DNA of 64,000 nt from Streptomyces malaysiensis subsp. samsunensis (lineage in GTDB: Bacteria; Actinomycetota; Actinomycetes; Streptomycetales; Streptomycetaceae). The stretch's first letter is position 1; the number at the start of each line of letters is the position of its first letter. A model generated the notes under the pieces. It saw only the letters and a list, made by a program, of their open reading frames with translations, had not been told where the DNA came from and did no database searches. The DNA is taken from the NCBI RefSeq assembly GCF_024519315.1, contig NZ_JANIIC010000006.1, forward strand, positions 62,001-126,000. Reading direction: 5' to 3'. This document shows, in pieces, positions 36,245-45,781 of the stretch. The translations under genes were made by a program, and so were the position numbers.

Positions 36245-38521
36245 TCAGGTGTCGGCCATACGGGCGGCGACGACCGCCTGTCCCAGGGCCAGACCGCCGT
36301 CGCCGGGCGGGACCACCGTGTGTCCGAGGACGGTGAAGCCGTCTTCGGCCAGCCCGGCGGCGCACATCCCGTCCAGGAGGGCGTTGGCGAACACCCCGCC
36401 GGTCAGGACGACCGTCCGCACTCCCGTGCTCCGCCGTGCCTTCCGGCAGGCCGTGCGGACCGCACCGGCGATGGCCAGATGGAAGCGGGCGGCGATCAGC
36501 GGAACGGCCACACCCGCGCGGAGATCGGCCACGATCGCCGCCAGCAGCGGTGCGGGCTCCTCGAGCGCGAAGGCGTAACCGTCCCGCACCCCGTCGGCGG
36601 TCACGGCCGCGGCCTCCAGTTCCACGGCGGCCTGGGCCTCGTACCCCGCCCGGTGGCAGATGCCCACCAGCGAGGACACGGCGTCGAACAACCGCCCCAT
36701 ACTGGATGTCGGCACACACCCGATGCCCCGCGCCAACTGGCCTTCCAACAGGCGGAGTTCCTCAGGCGGGCAGGCGGCGACGCACGGCAGGTCGGGGGAC
36801 CGGACGAGGCCCGCCGCACGCAGATGGGCCAGTGCCATCCGATACGGACGGCGCACCGCCGCGTCACCGCCGGGCAGGGGGACATACGCCAGATGCGCCA
36901 GGCGGCGGTAGCCCGCGTAGTCGACCAGCAGCACCTCGCCGCCCCATACGGCGCCGTCGTCGCCGTAGCCGGTGCCGTCGAAGGCGACACCGAGCACCGG
37001 CTCGTCCAGCCCGTGCTCCGCCATGGCGGAAGCGATATGGGCGTGGTGGTGCTGGACCAGGGTGAGCGGCCGGCCGGTACGCCGCGCCCATCGCGCGGAC
37101 CGGTAGCCGGGGTGGCGGTCGGCGGCGACGCGGACCGGCTCGACGCGGGTGAGCGTCCGCAGATGGCTCTCGGCACGGTCGAAGGCGCGCTGGGCGGACG
37201 GGCTGTCCATGTCCCCGATGTGGGCGGACAGCCAGGCGCTGTCGCCCGCCGCCAGGCACAGGGTGTTCTTCAGGTCCCCGCCGACCGCGAGGACCGGATG
37301 GACGGCCACCGGAAGGTGGATGCGCGCCGGGGCGAAGCCGCGCGAGCGGCGGATCGGCAGTGGCGAACCGTCCGCGCGGACCCGCACCACCGAGTCGTCG
37401 CAGGCCACCACGATGGGCCGGTCGTGCCAGAGCCAGGCGTCGGCGAGCCCGTCCAGGCGGGCCATCGCCTCCCGGTCGTCGGTCACCAGCGGCTCGCCGG
37501 AGAGGTTTCCGCTGGTCACCACCAGGATGTCCGGACCGGGCGGGTCGCCGGGAAGGCCGAACAGAAGCCGGTGCGGCGGGGTGTAGGGCAGCATCACACC
37601 GATGTCCGGGCTCCCCGGACACACCCGCGGCGCGAGCGGGGTCGGGGATCGGCGGCGCAGCAGCACGATGGGGCGCGACCGACCCACCAGGACACGGCGC
37701 TCCGCCGGGCCGAGGTGGCCGAGCCGGGCGGCGGAGTCGGGGTCGGGGGTCATCACGGCGAACGGCTTGTCGCCACGGGCTTTGCGGCGTCGCAGTTCGC
37801 CCACGGCCCTCGGCGCGGTGGCGTCGCAGACCAGGTGGTAGCCGCCGAGGCCCTTGACCGCCAGGATCGCCCCGGCCGCCAGCATCCGCCGGGCCTCGGC
37901 CAGCGCGGCCCCACCCTCCCGTCGTACGGCGCCGGTGAGCCTCAGGCGTGGCCCGCAGGCCCAGCAGGCGATGGGTTGGGCGTGGAACCGCCGGTCGGAC
38001 GGGTCCGTGTACTCCGCCGAGCAATCCGGGCACATCGGGAACGCCGCCATGGTGGTCGTGGCCCGGTCGTACGGCAGGGCGGTGGTGATGGTGAAGCGTG
38101 GACCGCAGTCGGTGCAGGTGATGAACGGGTGCCGATGGCGGCGGCCGGCCGGATCGGCCAGTTCGGTCAGGCAGGTGTCGCAGGTGGCGGCGTCGGGCGG
38201 GACCAGGGTGCGGCCGTGCCCCGTCACGGAGGGCACGATCGCGAAACCGGCGCCGCCGGTCGGGCGCAGTTCGGAGGTGGCCGCCGAGACGATGTCCGCC
38301 AGTGGGGGCGCGTCCGCCGTCAGCCGGTGGCAGAAGGCGGCCACCGCCTCGGGGCCGCCCTCGATCTCGATCCGCGCCCCGGCCGGTCCGTTGGCCACCT
38401 GACCGGACAGGCCCAGTTCGGTGGCCAGGGCGTGGACGAAGGGCCGGAAGCCGACTCCCTGGACCACACCACTGACCGACACCAGACGGCGGACCGGCCG
38501 CTGTTGGCCGACAGCGGTCAC
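36245..38521 (-). CDS. hypF: Hydrogenase maturation carbamoyltransferase HypF
   Basis: A 758-residue protein with the full HypF order: acylphosphatase domain ([14 protein letters not shown], residues about 15-95), two zinc fingers (CDTC/CTDC and CPDC/CWAC, about 105-180), YrdC-like domain ([15 protein letters not shown]) and Kae1-like domain ([35 protein letters not shown]). It makes carbamoyl adenylate from carbamoyl phosphate and loads HypE. GTG 38521 gives the usual N-terminus ([12 protein letters not shown]). The 243-bp gap before it (38522-38764) separates it from the hydrogenase operon and may hold a promoter. Confidence 0.96.
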   Translation of the reverse strand: MTAVGQQRPVRRLVSVSGVVQGVGFRPFVHALATELGLSGQVANGPAGARIEIEGGPEAVAAFCHRLTADAPPLADIVSAATSELRPTGGAGFAIVPSVTGHGRTLVPPDAATCDTCLTELADPAGRRHRHPFITCTDCGPRFTITTALPYDRATTTMAAFPMCPDCSAEYTDPSDRRFHAQPIACWACGPRLRLTGAVRREGGAALAEARRMLAAGAILAVKGLGGYHLVCDATAPRAVGELRRRKARGDKPFAVMTPDPDSAARLGHLGPAERRVLVGRSRPIVLLRRRSPTPLAPRVCPGSPDIGVMLPYTPPHRLLFGLPGDPPGPDILVVTSGNLSGEPLVTDDREAMARLDGLADAWLWHDRPIVVACDDSVVRVRADGSPLPIRRSRGFAPARIHLPVAVHPVLAVGGDLKNTLCLAAGDSAWLSAHIGDMDSPSAQRAFDRAESHLRTLTRVEPVRVAADRHPGYRSARWARRTGRPLTLVQHHHAHIASAMAEHGLDEPVLGVAFDGTGYGDDGAVWGGEVLLVDYAGYRRLAHLAYVPLPGGDAAVRRPYRMALAHLRAAGLVRSPDLPCVAACPPEELRLLEGQLARGIGCVPTSSMGRLFDAVSSLVGICHRAGYEAQAAVELEAAAVTADGVRDGYAFALEEPAPLLAAIVADLRAGVAVPLIAARFHLAIAGAVRTACRKARRSTGVRTVVLTGGVFANALLDGMCAAGLAEDGFTVLGHTVVPPGDGGLALGQAVVAARMADT

Positions 38522-38764
38522 GCCGGCCCCGCCGTGGCGGAGCGGTGAGCGGGGACCGGCTGATCCATGGACGCGGCACTTCCATCCGGTGTGGTCATGA
38601 GCCTGTGCGGAGAGTCCGGGCCCGGCCGTGCGGCGGAAGCCATCTGGCCGGGGCATCGGCCATGCTAGGAACCGGGTCGGCCACCGTGGGAGACCACGCG
38701 CGGGCGGCGGCCTCCAACGCCCCGAACGGCTCAAGCCGGGCGCGACGCCGTGGCGGCCGTCCGG

Positions 38765-39277
38765 CTATGCGGTGTCCTGATGGGCGATCGGCCGGCCACC
38801 CGTGTGCCGGAGGCGGTCGTGAGCGTCGGCGATGGCCCCGGTCACCTGGCGGAGCAAGTGGGGGAGCGCGTCGGCCACGGGTGGGCTGAGCCCGCACCCG
38901 AGGCGGAAATCGGCCCCTTCGACGGCCTGCACGGTGAGCTCCCGGGGCATCCGGTCGAGCGCCGCGGCCAGGGCGAACGTCTCACCGGGCCCGAGGGCGT
39001 GGGTACTGGCGGAGCGTGCGGCGCAGCGTGCGGCCCGCTCCGCCGTCAGGGTGTGCAGCCGCCCCGGCCGGCCGGGATGCGCGTGCACCACCTCGACCAC
39101 GACCACGGCGTCCTGAGGGCGCCACAGGCCGAGCATCCGCCCGGGCTCACCGTCGCTGTCGGCCAGCAGCGTGTCCTTCGGCGGGTCGGCGCGCAGCGCC
39201 TCGACGACGGCCGGGCCGGCTCCGTCGTCCCGGCGGAACGGATTGCCCACGCCGATGACCACCACCCGGCCCGTCAT
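38765..39277 (-). CDS. Hydrogenase maturation protease
   Basis: A 170-residue endopeptidase of the HycI/HyaD family: VVVIGVGNPFRRDDGAGPAVVEAL at the N-terminus, with the Asp in RRDD as a likely Ni-sensing or catalytic residue, then VVVVEVVHAHPGRPG and a conserved core near ALGPGETFALAAAL. It trims the large subunit after Ni insertion, releasing the tail after the DPCxxCxxH motif. ATG 39277 overlaps the large-subunit stop by ATGA, so it is the last gene of the hydrogenase operon. Confidence 0.88.
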   Translation of the reverse strand: MTGRVVVIGVGNPFRRDDGAGPAVVEALRADPPKDTLLADSDGEPGRMLGLWRPQDAVVVVEVVHAHPGRPGRLHTLTAERAARCAARSASTHALGPGETFALAAALDRMPRELTVQAVEGADFRLGCGLSPPVADALPHLLRQVTGAIADAHDRLRHTGGRPIAHQDTA

Positions 39278-40626
39278 CCGCGCTCCACCGTCAGATCCAG
39301 GAAGTGCGCGGAACACGAGATGCACGGGTCGTGGTTGCGGACGGCCCGCTCGCACAGCGCGGTCAGCTCCTCGTCGCCGGCCGGCTCACCGGGTGCGTCC
39401 AGACGGGACTGCACCTGGCGGCGGAGGTCGTACTCGATGGCGGCCTGGTTCTGCGCGGTGGGTGGCACGATACGGGCGAGGGTGAGGGTGCCCTCGGCGT
39501 CCATGGCGTAGCGGTGGTAGAGCAGCCCGCGCGGCGCCTCGGTGGCCGCGCATCCGGTCGCAGGGCGCGGTGGCACCGCGGCGTACGGCCGGGAGGGCGG
39601 CTCGTAGGCGTCGATGATCCGCAGCGCCTCGGCCACGGCGTGGGCCACCTCGACGGCACGGACGACGATGCTCCGGAACGGGTTGCGGCACACCGCTCCG
39701 GTGGCCGGGTCGCCGAGCCCCGCCGCCCGCGCGGCGTCGAGGGCCGAGGGGTGGAGCCACCGTCCGCTGACCGCGTACCTGGCCAGTGAGCCGGTCAGAT
39801 AGTGGTGGCCGTCCAGCTCGGACACCAGGGCGGTCGAGTGGGGGACCTGCCGTTCCACCACATGCCGCTCGAACTCCGCCACCGGAAACCCCCGCACCGG
39901 GGCGCCGTCCGAGTCGGCCCCCGCAGCCATGACGGCCGGGGTTCCGGAGTCGATGGCGTACCGGCCGGGGTCGCGCATCGCCAGCAGCGGGCCGTCGTAG
40001 TCGGCATCGGGGAAGTCGAAGCCGGCCACCCAGCGCACGGTCTCCAGCGCGTCGTCATGGGCCCGGCGCAGCCGCTCGGCCAGCGGGGCGAGTTCGGCCG
40101 GGGCGGGTACGCGGTAGAAGCCGCCGAGGCGGACGTTGATCGGGTGGATGGCGCGGCCGCCGAGCCGCTCCATGATGGCGTTGCCCGCCTGTTTGATCCG
40201 CAGGCCGCGTTCCACGGCCCCACGGTGCTCGCGGGCGAGTTCCACGGCGCTGGAGTGGCCGAAGAAGTCGGGGGCGTGCAGCAGATGGATGTGCAGGGAC
40301 TGGCTCTCGATCCATTCGCCGTAGTAGAGCAGCCGCCGCAGTTCGGCGAGCGGTCCGTCGACCGTCACCCCGCAGGCCCGCTCGATGGCCTGGCATGCGG
40401 TCATCTGGTACGCGACCGGGCAGATTCCGCAGATCCGCGAGGTGATGTCGGGTGGCTCGCCATGGCCGCGACCGACGAGGAACGCCTCGAAGAAGCGCGG
40501 CGGCTCATAGATGCGCAACTGCGCCTCGGCCACCGTCCGGTCGTGCACGGTCAGATGGAGGGCGGCCTCGCCCTCGACCCGGGCGAGTGCGTCCAGCCGC
40601 AGGACGCGGGATCCGCGGTGGCTCAT
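39274..40626 (-). CDS. NiFe hydrogenase large (alpha) subunit, group 3b type
   Basis: A 450-residue catalytic subunit. Ni-Fe ligands are in the N-terminal RICGICPVA (residues about 64-72) and the C-terminal DPCISCSAH. After the His a short tail (FLDLTVERG) remains for removal by the maturation protease. Other family segments are [13 protein letters not shown] and [18 protein letters not shown]. It oxidises or forms H2 in the cytoplasm, exchanging electrons with the small subunit. ATG 40626 overlaps the small-subunit stop. The group 3b (NAD(P)-linked bidirectional, HydA-like) assignment comes from the operon content. Confidence 0.95.
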   Translation of the reverse strand: MSHRGSRVLRLDALARVEGEAALHLTVHDRTVAEAQLRIYEPPRFFEAFLVGRGHGEPPDITSRICGICPVAYQMTACQAIERACGVTVDGPLAELRRLLYYGEWIESQSLHIHLLHAPDFFGHSSAVELAREHRGAVERGLRIKQAGNAIMERLGGRAIHPINVRLGGFYRVPAPAELAPLAERLRRAHDDALETVRWVAGFDFPDADYDGPLLAMRDPGRYAIDSGTPAVMAAGADSDGAPVRGFPVAEFERHVVERQVPHSTALVSELDGHHYLTGSLARYAVSGRWLHPSALDAARAAGLGDPATGAVCRNPFRSIVVRAVEVAHAVAEALRIIDAYEPPSRPYAAVPPRPATGCAATEAPRGLLYHRYAMDAEGTLTLARIVPPTAQNQAAIEYDLRRQVQSRLDAPGEPAGDEELTALCERAVRNHDPCISCSAHFLDLTVERG

Positions 40627-41465
40627 CGGCGTTCTTCCTCCGCCGGGGGCTCGGTGGACTCCTGGGCCGCGAGCCCGGGAACGGGGCCGTATTCGGGCGA
40701 GGCCGCGTTGAAGGTGCGGAAGACCCGCACGATGTCCCGCCCGGCCATGCCGTCGTGCCGCAGCTGGCGCACCATGGACTCCAGGTTGGGGTGGGCGACC
40801 GGCCCGAAGCAGCCGTAGCAGCCGCGTCCGTAGGCGGGACAGAGGGCACCGCATCCGGCGTGGGTGACCGGCCCCAGACAGGGGACGCCCCGCGCGACGG
40901 TGATACAGGTCGTGCCGCGCCGCTTGCACTCGAAGCAGACGCTGTGGCCGGGGATGTTCGGCTTCCGCCCGGCCAGAAAGGCGGTGATCACCTCCAGCAG
41001 CTGACCGCGGTCGATCGGGCAGCCGCGCAGCTCGAAGTCGACCGGTACATGCGCCGAGATGGGGGTGGAGGTGGCCAGCGTGGCGATGTACTCCGGACTG
41101 GCGTACACCGCGGCGCGGAACTCCTCGACGTCCGCGAAGTTGCGCAGGCCCTGGACGCCGCCCGCGGTGGCACAGGCCCCGATGGTGACCAGGCGGCGGG
41201 AGATCCGCCGGATGTGGTGGACGCGCCGCACATCCTCGGCCGTGGTGACGGACCCCTCCACCAGGGAGAGGTCGTACGGTCCGGTCCCCGCGAGCGTGGC
41301 CGGCTCCCGCGCGTCCTCCGCGGTGGACATCTCCAGGAAGTGCGCGATGCGCAGCCGGCCGGTGAGCGGCAGCAGTTCGTCCTCGCAGTCGAGCAGGGTC
41401 AGCTGGCAGCCGTCGCACGAGGCGAACTTCCACACGGCCAGGGAGGGGCGGTCGTCGGAGTCCAT
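40623..41465 (-). CDS. NiFe hydrogenase small (delta) subunit
   Basis: A 280-residue Fe-S subunit without a Tat signal, so cytoplasmic. The proximal cluster motif is [13 protein letters not shown], followed by [15 protein letters not shown] and RGCPID. Further Cys are arranged as [11 protein letters not shown] and [22 protein letters not shown]. These can hold three 4Fe-4S clusters. The length matches group 3b delta subunits. It carries electrons between the NiFe site and the beta/gamma module. The gene starts one base after the gamma stop and overlaps the large subunit gene. Confidence 0.94.
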   Translation of the reverse strand: MDSDDRPSLAVWKFASCDGCQLTLLDCEDELLPLTGRLRIAHFLEMSTAEDAREPATLAGTGPYDLSLVEGSVTTAEDVRRVHHIRRISRRLVTIGACATAGGVQGLRNFADVEEFRAAVYASPEYIATLATSTPISAHVPVDFELRGCPIDRGQLLEVITAFLAGRKPNIPGHSVCFECKRRGTTCITVARGVPCLGPVTHAGCGALCPAYGRGCYGCFGPVAHPNLESMVRQLRHDGMAGRDIVRVFRTFNAASPEYGPVPGLAAQESTEPPAEEERR

Positions 41466-41466
41466 C

Positions 41467-42279
41467 TCACAGCTCCCGCACGGCGAGCAGGGGCCGGGTG
41501 CGGTCGTAGCCGACCACCGGGCCGTCCCGGCACAGCAGCAGCGGCCCGAGCTGACAGTGACCGCAGTGGCCGGTGCCGCAGCGCATGTTCCGCTCCAGCG
41601 ACACCTGGACCCGCTGCGCGGGCAGACCGCGGTCGAGCAGCGCCCCGGCGGTGTGCCGGATCATCACCTCGGGGCCGCAGAGCAGCGCCTCGGTCCGATC
41701 CGGGCGCCAGTCGACCCGGTCCAGCAGGGTGGTGACCACGCCCACGCTGCCACGCCAGCCGGGACCGGGCCGGTCGACGGTCACCTCCACCCGCGCCGAG
41801 GCGCGCCGCCAGCGCTCCAGCTCCTCCCCGTAGAGCAGATCCTGGGGCGTGCGGGCCCCGATCAGCACGTTGAGCCGGCCGTAGTGCCCTGGGTGGTCGA
41901 GCACATGGCGCACCACCGGGCGCAGCGGGGCGAGCCCGATACCGCCGGCGACCACCAGGACGTCGGACCCTGCTGCCGCGCCGAGATCCCAGCCGACCCC
42001 GTAGGGGCCCCGCAGGCCGACCGCGTCCCCCGCCCTGAGCCGGCACAGCGCGCCGGTGACCGCGCCGACCGCGCGCACGGTGTGCGTCAGACGGTGGCCG
42101 TCACCGATCGCGCTGACCGAGATCGGCACCTCACCGGCGCCGAAGGCGTACACCATGGCGAACCGCCCGGGGGAGAACTCCGGCAGCGCCTGCCCCACCG
42201 GCGCCACCTCGAGCGACACACAGTCCGCGGTCTCCGCCGAGACGGCGGCCACCCGGTAGGGCAGGGGCACGGTGGTCAC
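41467..42279 (-). CDS. Hydrogenase gamma subunit, FAD/NAD(P)-binding with 2Fe-2S
   Basis: A 270-residue protein of the dihydroorotate-dehydrogenase electron-transfer type. It has an FAD beta-barrel ([22 protein letters not shown]), nucleotide motif [15 protein letters not shown] and [10 protein letters not shown]. The C-terminal four Cys for a 2Fe-2S cluster are in [19 protein letters not shown]. It is the site of NAD(P)+/NAD(P)H exchange in group 3b enzymes. GTG 42279 overlaps the stop of the cNMP-fold gene (GTGA), and the gene is followed after one base by the small subunit. Confidence 0.93.
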   Translation of the reverse strand: MTTVPLPYRVAAVSAETADCVSLEVAPVGQALPEFSPGRFAMVYAFGAGEVPISVSAIGDGHRLTHTVRAVGAVTGALCRLRAGDAVGLRGPYGVGWDLGAAAGSDVLVVAGGIGLAPLRPVVRHVLDHPGHYGRLNVLIGARTPQDLLYGEELERWRRASARVEVTVDRPGPGWRGSVGVVTTLLDRVDWRPDRTEALLCGPEVMIRHTAGALLDRGLPAQRVQVSLERNMRCGTGHCGHCQLGPLLLCRDGPVVGYDRTRPLLAVREL

Positions 42280-42731
42280 GACGGGACGCTTCCATGCGGC
42301 GTGTACAGGTCCAGCAACCGCAATCGGGTGGCCTGGAGCCGGTCGGCGATCAGCGCCGCACACCGCAGCATCAGCTCGTAGCCGAGCTCCGTGTCGGCCA
42401 TGCACAGCTCACGCACCTCGGCCGCGGGAAACTCCCAGGTCCGCACCGCTCCCAACGCCCGAGCGCCCAGATGCCAGCGGTACGGCGGGAAGATCCACGA
42501 CCAGCCGAGCTGCTGCCGCGGCCCGAGGGTCTCCACCACCTGGGCCCGGCGCCCGGGAACGTACACATCCAGGGCGACCTCGCCGGAGCGGATCAGCCAG
42601 AACCGGTCGGCGACGCCGCCCTCGTCGAACAGGGTGCTGCCCGCGCGGAAGTCCCGCTCGTCGGCGAGCGTGAACAGCCGGTCGCGCTGGACCTGCGGAA
42701 GGGTGTCCAGCAGCAGTGGCCACCCGGTCAT
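42276..42731 (-). CDS. Stand-alone cyclic-nucleotide-binding-fold protein in hydrogenase operon
   Basis: A 151-residue protein consisting only of a cNMP-binding beta-roll (LFDEGGVADRFWLIRSGEVALDVY, then VVETLGPRQQLGWSWIF) with N- and C-terminal helices. There is no helix-turn-helix domain, so it is not a Crp-type regulator. The phosphate-binding cassette is degenerate: where Crp has FGE-ALL plus an Arg-x-Ala, this has LGWSWIFPPYRWHLGARALG. cAMP binding is therefore uncertain. It overlaps the beta gene upstream and the gamma gene downstream by 4 bp each, so it is made in step with the hydrogenase. It may be a regulatory subunit or an adaptor to the membrane or partner enzymes. Confidence 0.85.
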   Translation of the reverse strand: MTGWPLLLDTLPQVQRDRLFTLADERDFRAGSTLFDEGGVADRFWLIRSGEVALDVYVPGRRAQVVETLGPRQQLGWSWIFPPYRWHLGARALGAVRTWEFPAAEVRELCMADTELGYELMLRCAALIADRLQATRLRLLDLYTPHGSVPS

Positions 42732-43885
42732 CGTGGCTCCTCCTCCGCACGCCGGGTCCAGTCGTACAGGGCCGCGGCCTCCTCGGTGATGTCGATGGCG
42801 ACCGGACACCAGACGACGCACCGGCCGCATCCCACACACCCCGACGACCCGAACTGGTCGTACCAGGTGCCCAGTTTGTGGGTGAGCCACTGCCGGTAGC
42901 GGCTGCGCGGCGAGGCGCGGACCGGGCCGCCCGGCAGATAGGAGAAGTCCAGGTCGAAGCAGACGTCCCAGACCCGCCAGCGCTCGGCGTGGTCCCCGGT
43001 CAGATCGGTGACATCCTCGGTCGTGGTGCAGAAGCAGGTGGGACACACCATGGTGCAGTTGCCGCAGGTCAGGCATCGGGAGGCGACGTCGTCCCAGCGG
43101 GGCGCCTCCAGCGTCCGGGCCATCAGCCGCCGCAGGTCGGTGTCCGGCATCGTGCGACCCATCCGCTCGGCGGCGGCCGCGACGGCGCCCGTGGCGGCCC
43201 GGCAGACGGCCTCGGAGGCCGGTTCCCCGGACAGCTCAGCCAGGATCTCGGCCCCCTCCGCGCTGCCACCGCGGATCCAGAACCGGTGCCCCTCGTCGTC
43301 GACCAGCTCGGTCAGCACCAGGTCATAGCCGGGCCCGGCCGCCGGTCCCGTGCCCATCGAGACGCAGAAACAGGTCCCACCGGGTTCGGTGCACTCGACC
43401 GCCACCAGAAACGCCCCGGACCTCCTGCCCCCGTAGACCGGGTCGCGGTGCGGCCCCGCAGTGAGCACGCGGTCCTGGACCGCGATGGCCCGCAGATCGC
43501 AGGAGCGGACACCGAGGAACGCGAAGCGGGGAGGCGTGGTGTCGTCCGCCTCGATGACCAGCTCTCCGCCCGCGCGTTCGGCCGTCCACTGGCGGACCCG
43601 GGCGGGGTGCAGAAACGTCTTCCACGATTGCGGACCGGCCGCGTTGGCGAAGGCCGCGCCATCCGTACGCGACCGCAGCCGATACTGCCCGGCATCGAGG
43701 TCCACACCCCATCCGTACGGCAGTTGAGCCGCGGATTCCAGCTCCGCCAGGACGATGGCGCCGTCCCGCACAGTGGGGCCGACCACCGTGTAACCGCGGG
43801 CCCGCAGAACGTCGACCAGAGCGGCCAACCCGTCCGTGCCGATCACGGCTCCCTCGGCCGAAGGAAGCGTCGACGCACTCACCAC
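42728..43885 (-). CDS. Hydrogenase beta subunit, 4Fe-4S dicluster protein
   Basis: A 385-residue protein of the sulfhydrogenase beta type. The N-terminal two-thirds contain FLGVRSCDLRAIAVQD and CFCVSMGTGP, and the C-terminus two 4Fe-4S motifs (CLTCGNCTMVCPTCFC and CVGCGRCVVWCPVAIDI). It links the hydrogenase module to the flavin subunit. It is the first gene of the six-gene operon. Two adjacent GTG codons (43885 and 43882) can serve as start; GAGGTGG is six bases before the second, which is slightly preferred. The 205-bp space upstream (43886-44090) should carry the operon promoter. Confidence 0.92.
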   Translation of the reverse strand: MVSASTLPSAEGAVIGTDGLAALVDVLRARGYTVVGPTVRDGAIVLAELESAAQLPYGWGVDLDAGQYRLRSRTDGAAFANAAGPQSWKTFLHPARVRQWTAERAGGELVIEADDTTPPRFAFLGVRSCDLRAIAVQDRVLTAGPHRDPVYGGRRSGAFLVAVECTEPGGTCFCVSMGTGPAAGPGYDLVLTELVDDEGHRFWIRGGSAEGAEILAELSGEPASEAVCRAATGAVAAAAERMGRTMPDTDLRRLMARTLEAPRWDDVASRCLTCGNCTMVCPTCFCTTTEDVTDLTGDHAERWRVWDVCFDLDFSYLPGGPVRASPRSRYRQWLTHKLGTWYDQFGSSGCVGCGRCVVWCPVAIDITEEAAALYDWTRRAEEEPR

Positions 43886-44090
43886 AGCCCACCTCGGTCA
43901 TCGCCGGACACCAGGGCCCATCTGCGCACACATCCCGTCCCGAGCGCGGGAACTCCGGCCCCGACACGGCCGTGATCGGCCGAATGCGCGGGGCCCCACC
44001 GCTGTGTGGGCGTATCGGCGACGCCTCACGAAGCCCACAGGCCGGACCCGGTGAATGTCTCCCGGCCGGGGCCGAGCGCGGAACCGCGTG

Positions 44091-44804
44091 TCAGGGGCGG
44101 GAGTGGACGCCGATGCCTCCGGAGACGACGAGGTTGTCGCCGGTGATGTAGCCGGCGGCGTCCGAGGCGAGGAAGGCCACGGCTTCGGCGATATCGGCGG
44201 GAGCGCCGACGCGGCCGAGCGGGACGTCCCGAGCCCAGGATTCGAGCATGTCCCGGGAGACGCCCATCCTGCGGTAGACGGGGGTGTCGATCATTCCCGG
44301 GCTGACGGCGTTGACACGGATGCGGCGGGGGGCGAGTTCGAGCGCGAGGGACCGCATGAGGGGCAACAGCGCGCCCTTGGCGGCCGTCATGGCGGCTCCG
44401 ACCCCTTCGCCGGCACCCACGGTGAACACGACGGAGGCGCCCTCGCCGAGGAGCGGGAGCGCCTTTTGCAGGGTGAAGAAGGTGCCCTTGACGTTGATGT
44501 CGAACAGGGCGTCGAAGGCGGCTTCGTCGGTTGACTCGATCGGGCCGGGGCGGGAGATGCCCGCGTTGAGGAAGAGCAGGTCGAGGGAGCCGAATTGGCG
44601 GCGTGCCTGCTCCACCGCACGGTCGATGTCCGGCAGGGACCGTGCGTCGGCCCGTACGACCGTGACGTCCTCGGGGAGTCCGGTGTCCGCGAGGCCGCTG
44701 ACGCCGGTGACCATGACGCGGTGGCCGCGGGAGTGGAGCAGTTCGGCGGTCGCCTTGCCGATGCCGCTGGTTCCACCGGTGATCAAGGCTGTGGGTGCGG
44801 ACAT
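44091..44804 (-). CDS. SDR-family protein lacking the catalytic Tyr
   Basis: A 237-residue short-chain dehydrogenase fold: cofactor motif LITGGTSGIGKATAELL, structural LFLNAGIS and VNAVSPGMIDTPVY. At the active site the usual Tyr-x3-Lys reads Met-Thr-Ala-Ala-Lys (ATG codon at 44388-44390), and the Ser normally 13 residues earlier is Val (in VVFTVGAGEGVG). Only the Asn and Lys of the tetrad remain. It may be a non-catalytic or altered SDR. It is divergent from a TetR gene, with a palindromic operator between them, so it is probably the TetR-controlled gene. ATG 44804 follows AGGAG at suitable distance. Confidence 0.85.
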   Translation of the reverse strand: MSAPTALITGGTSGIGKATAELLHSRGHRVMVTGVSGLADTGLPEDVTVVRADARSLPDIDRAVEQARRQFGSLDLLFLNAGISRPGPIESTDEAAFDALFDINVKGTFFTLQKALPLLGEGASVVFTVGAGEGVGAAMTAAKGALLPLMRSLALELAPRRIRVNAVSPGMIDTPVYRRMGVSRDMLESWARDVPLGRVGAPADIAEAVAFLASDAAGYITGDNLVVSGGIGVHSRP

Positions 44805-44916
44805 GATGCGCTCCTTGGCGTGGATCTGGGAGGTGGGGGTGATCGGTGAGCGGTTCCGGGCCGTGGGACGGCGGGCTGTGCCCCGCACCGATCGCTTTTG
44901 GCAGCGTACGACAGTC

Positions 44917-44931
44917 TGGCAGCGACTGCCA
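44917..44931. promoter_or_regulatory. TetR operator candidate
   Basis: TGGCAG-CGA-CTGCCA is a perfect 6-bp inverted repeat between the divergent SDR and TetR genes. Single TGGCAG copies also occur at about 44899 and 44952, so two or three sites may cover both promoters. Confidence 0.6.
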
Positions 44932-44978
44932 ACCATGCTGTGAGTGCCGGTCTGGCAGTGCTGGGCTAACCTGGTGCT

Positions 44979-45587
44979 ATGAAGCAGGAAGCCAAGACGG
45001 CGGCGGGCGCACCGGCCACGCTGTGGGACCGGACGCGTCAGCTGGCCTCCCAGGAGATCCTCGCGACGGCTCTGCGTTTGTTCACCGAGCAGGGCTATGA
45101 CGAGACGACCATCGCCCAGATCGCCCGGGAGGCCGGTGTCTCCCAGCGCACCCTCTTCCGCTACTTCGGCACCAAGGAGGACCTCCTCGGCGGCGATCAG
45201 GACCGGTTCGGGCAAGTCCTGACGGACGCGGTCGGCGAACAGCCCGCCGACGTCGGTGTCTGGGAGGCCCTGCGCGCGGGGATCGCCGCCGTACAGGTCC
45301 TGCACGACAGCCGCGAACAGGCCCTGGAGCGGTTCCGTCTCCTGCACAACACCGCATCGCTGCGCGCCGGTTGGCTCGAGAAGCGGCTGCGGTTCCAGGA
45401 GGACCTGCTGCCGCTCGTCGAGGCGCGTATGGGCACCGCTGGCGGCGGCGCGGATCCGAGGGGCCGCGCGGTGCTCGCGACGGCGTTCGCATGCCTGGAC
45501 GCCGCGTCGATGACGTGGGTCGCCAACGACGGCAAGGGCGACATCATGGACCTGTACGACGAGTGCCTGGCGGCGGTGCGCGGCTGA
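44979..45587 (+). CDS. TetR family regulator
   Basis: A 202-residue regulator. The DNA-binding domain (residues about 20-70) reads ILATALRLFTEQGYDETTIAQIAREAGVSQRTLFRYFGTKEDLL, followed by a variable helical ligand domain. ATG 44979 is used; the ribosome-binding site is weak (the leader is short and AT-poor). The palindrome at 44917-44931 lies 48 bp before the start, so it probably represses itself and the divergent SDR gene. The ligand is unknown. Confidence 0.92.
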   Translation: MKQEAKTAAGAPATLWDRTRQLASQEILATALRLFTEQGYDETTIAQIAREAGVSQRTLFRYFGTKEDLLGGDQDRFGQVLTDAVGEQPADVGVWEALRAGIAAVQVLHDSREQALERFRLLHNTASLRAGWLEKRLRFQEDLLPLVEARMGTAGGGADPRGRAVLATAFACLDAASMTWVANDGKGDIMDLYDECLAAVRG

Positions 45588-45685
45588 GGTCGCGCCCCGA
45601 AGGGGTGCGGGGCTGCGATCGATGTGAGGCTCCGCCGCGCGGGCGCGACCGGCCACGACGGCGCCGCGGACGATCGACGGCGGGT

Positions 45686-45781
45686 CAGGGCACTTCCGGC
45701 GGGGCGCTCAGCCCTGCGCTCGGTCCTCGGGACCAGGGCACCTCCGGTGGGGTGCTCAGCCCTGCGCTCGGTCCTCGGGAC
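45686..45781. repeat. 48-bp tandem duplication
   Basis: Two copies of a 48-bp unit (45686-45733 and 45734-45781) begin CAGGGCAC and end CGGTCCTCGGGAC, differing at only a few positions by eye. The second copy covers the stop region of the GntR pseudogene; the first lies just beyond it. 48 bp is 16 codons, so the frame is kept through the duplication. Confidence 0.85.

Noticed and set aside
43938..43951. TCCCG-AGCG-CGGGA inverted repeat before the hydrogenase operon as a DosR/OsdR box
   Set aside because: Half-sites are in the opposite orientation to the GGGAC-N4-GTCCC core, so it does not match the known motif.
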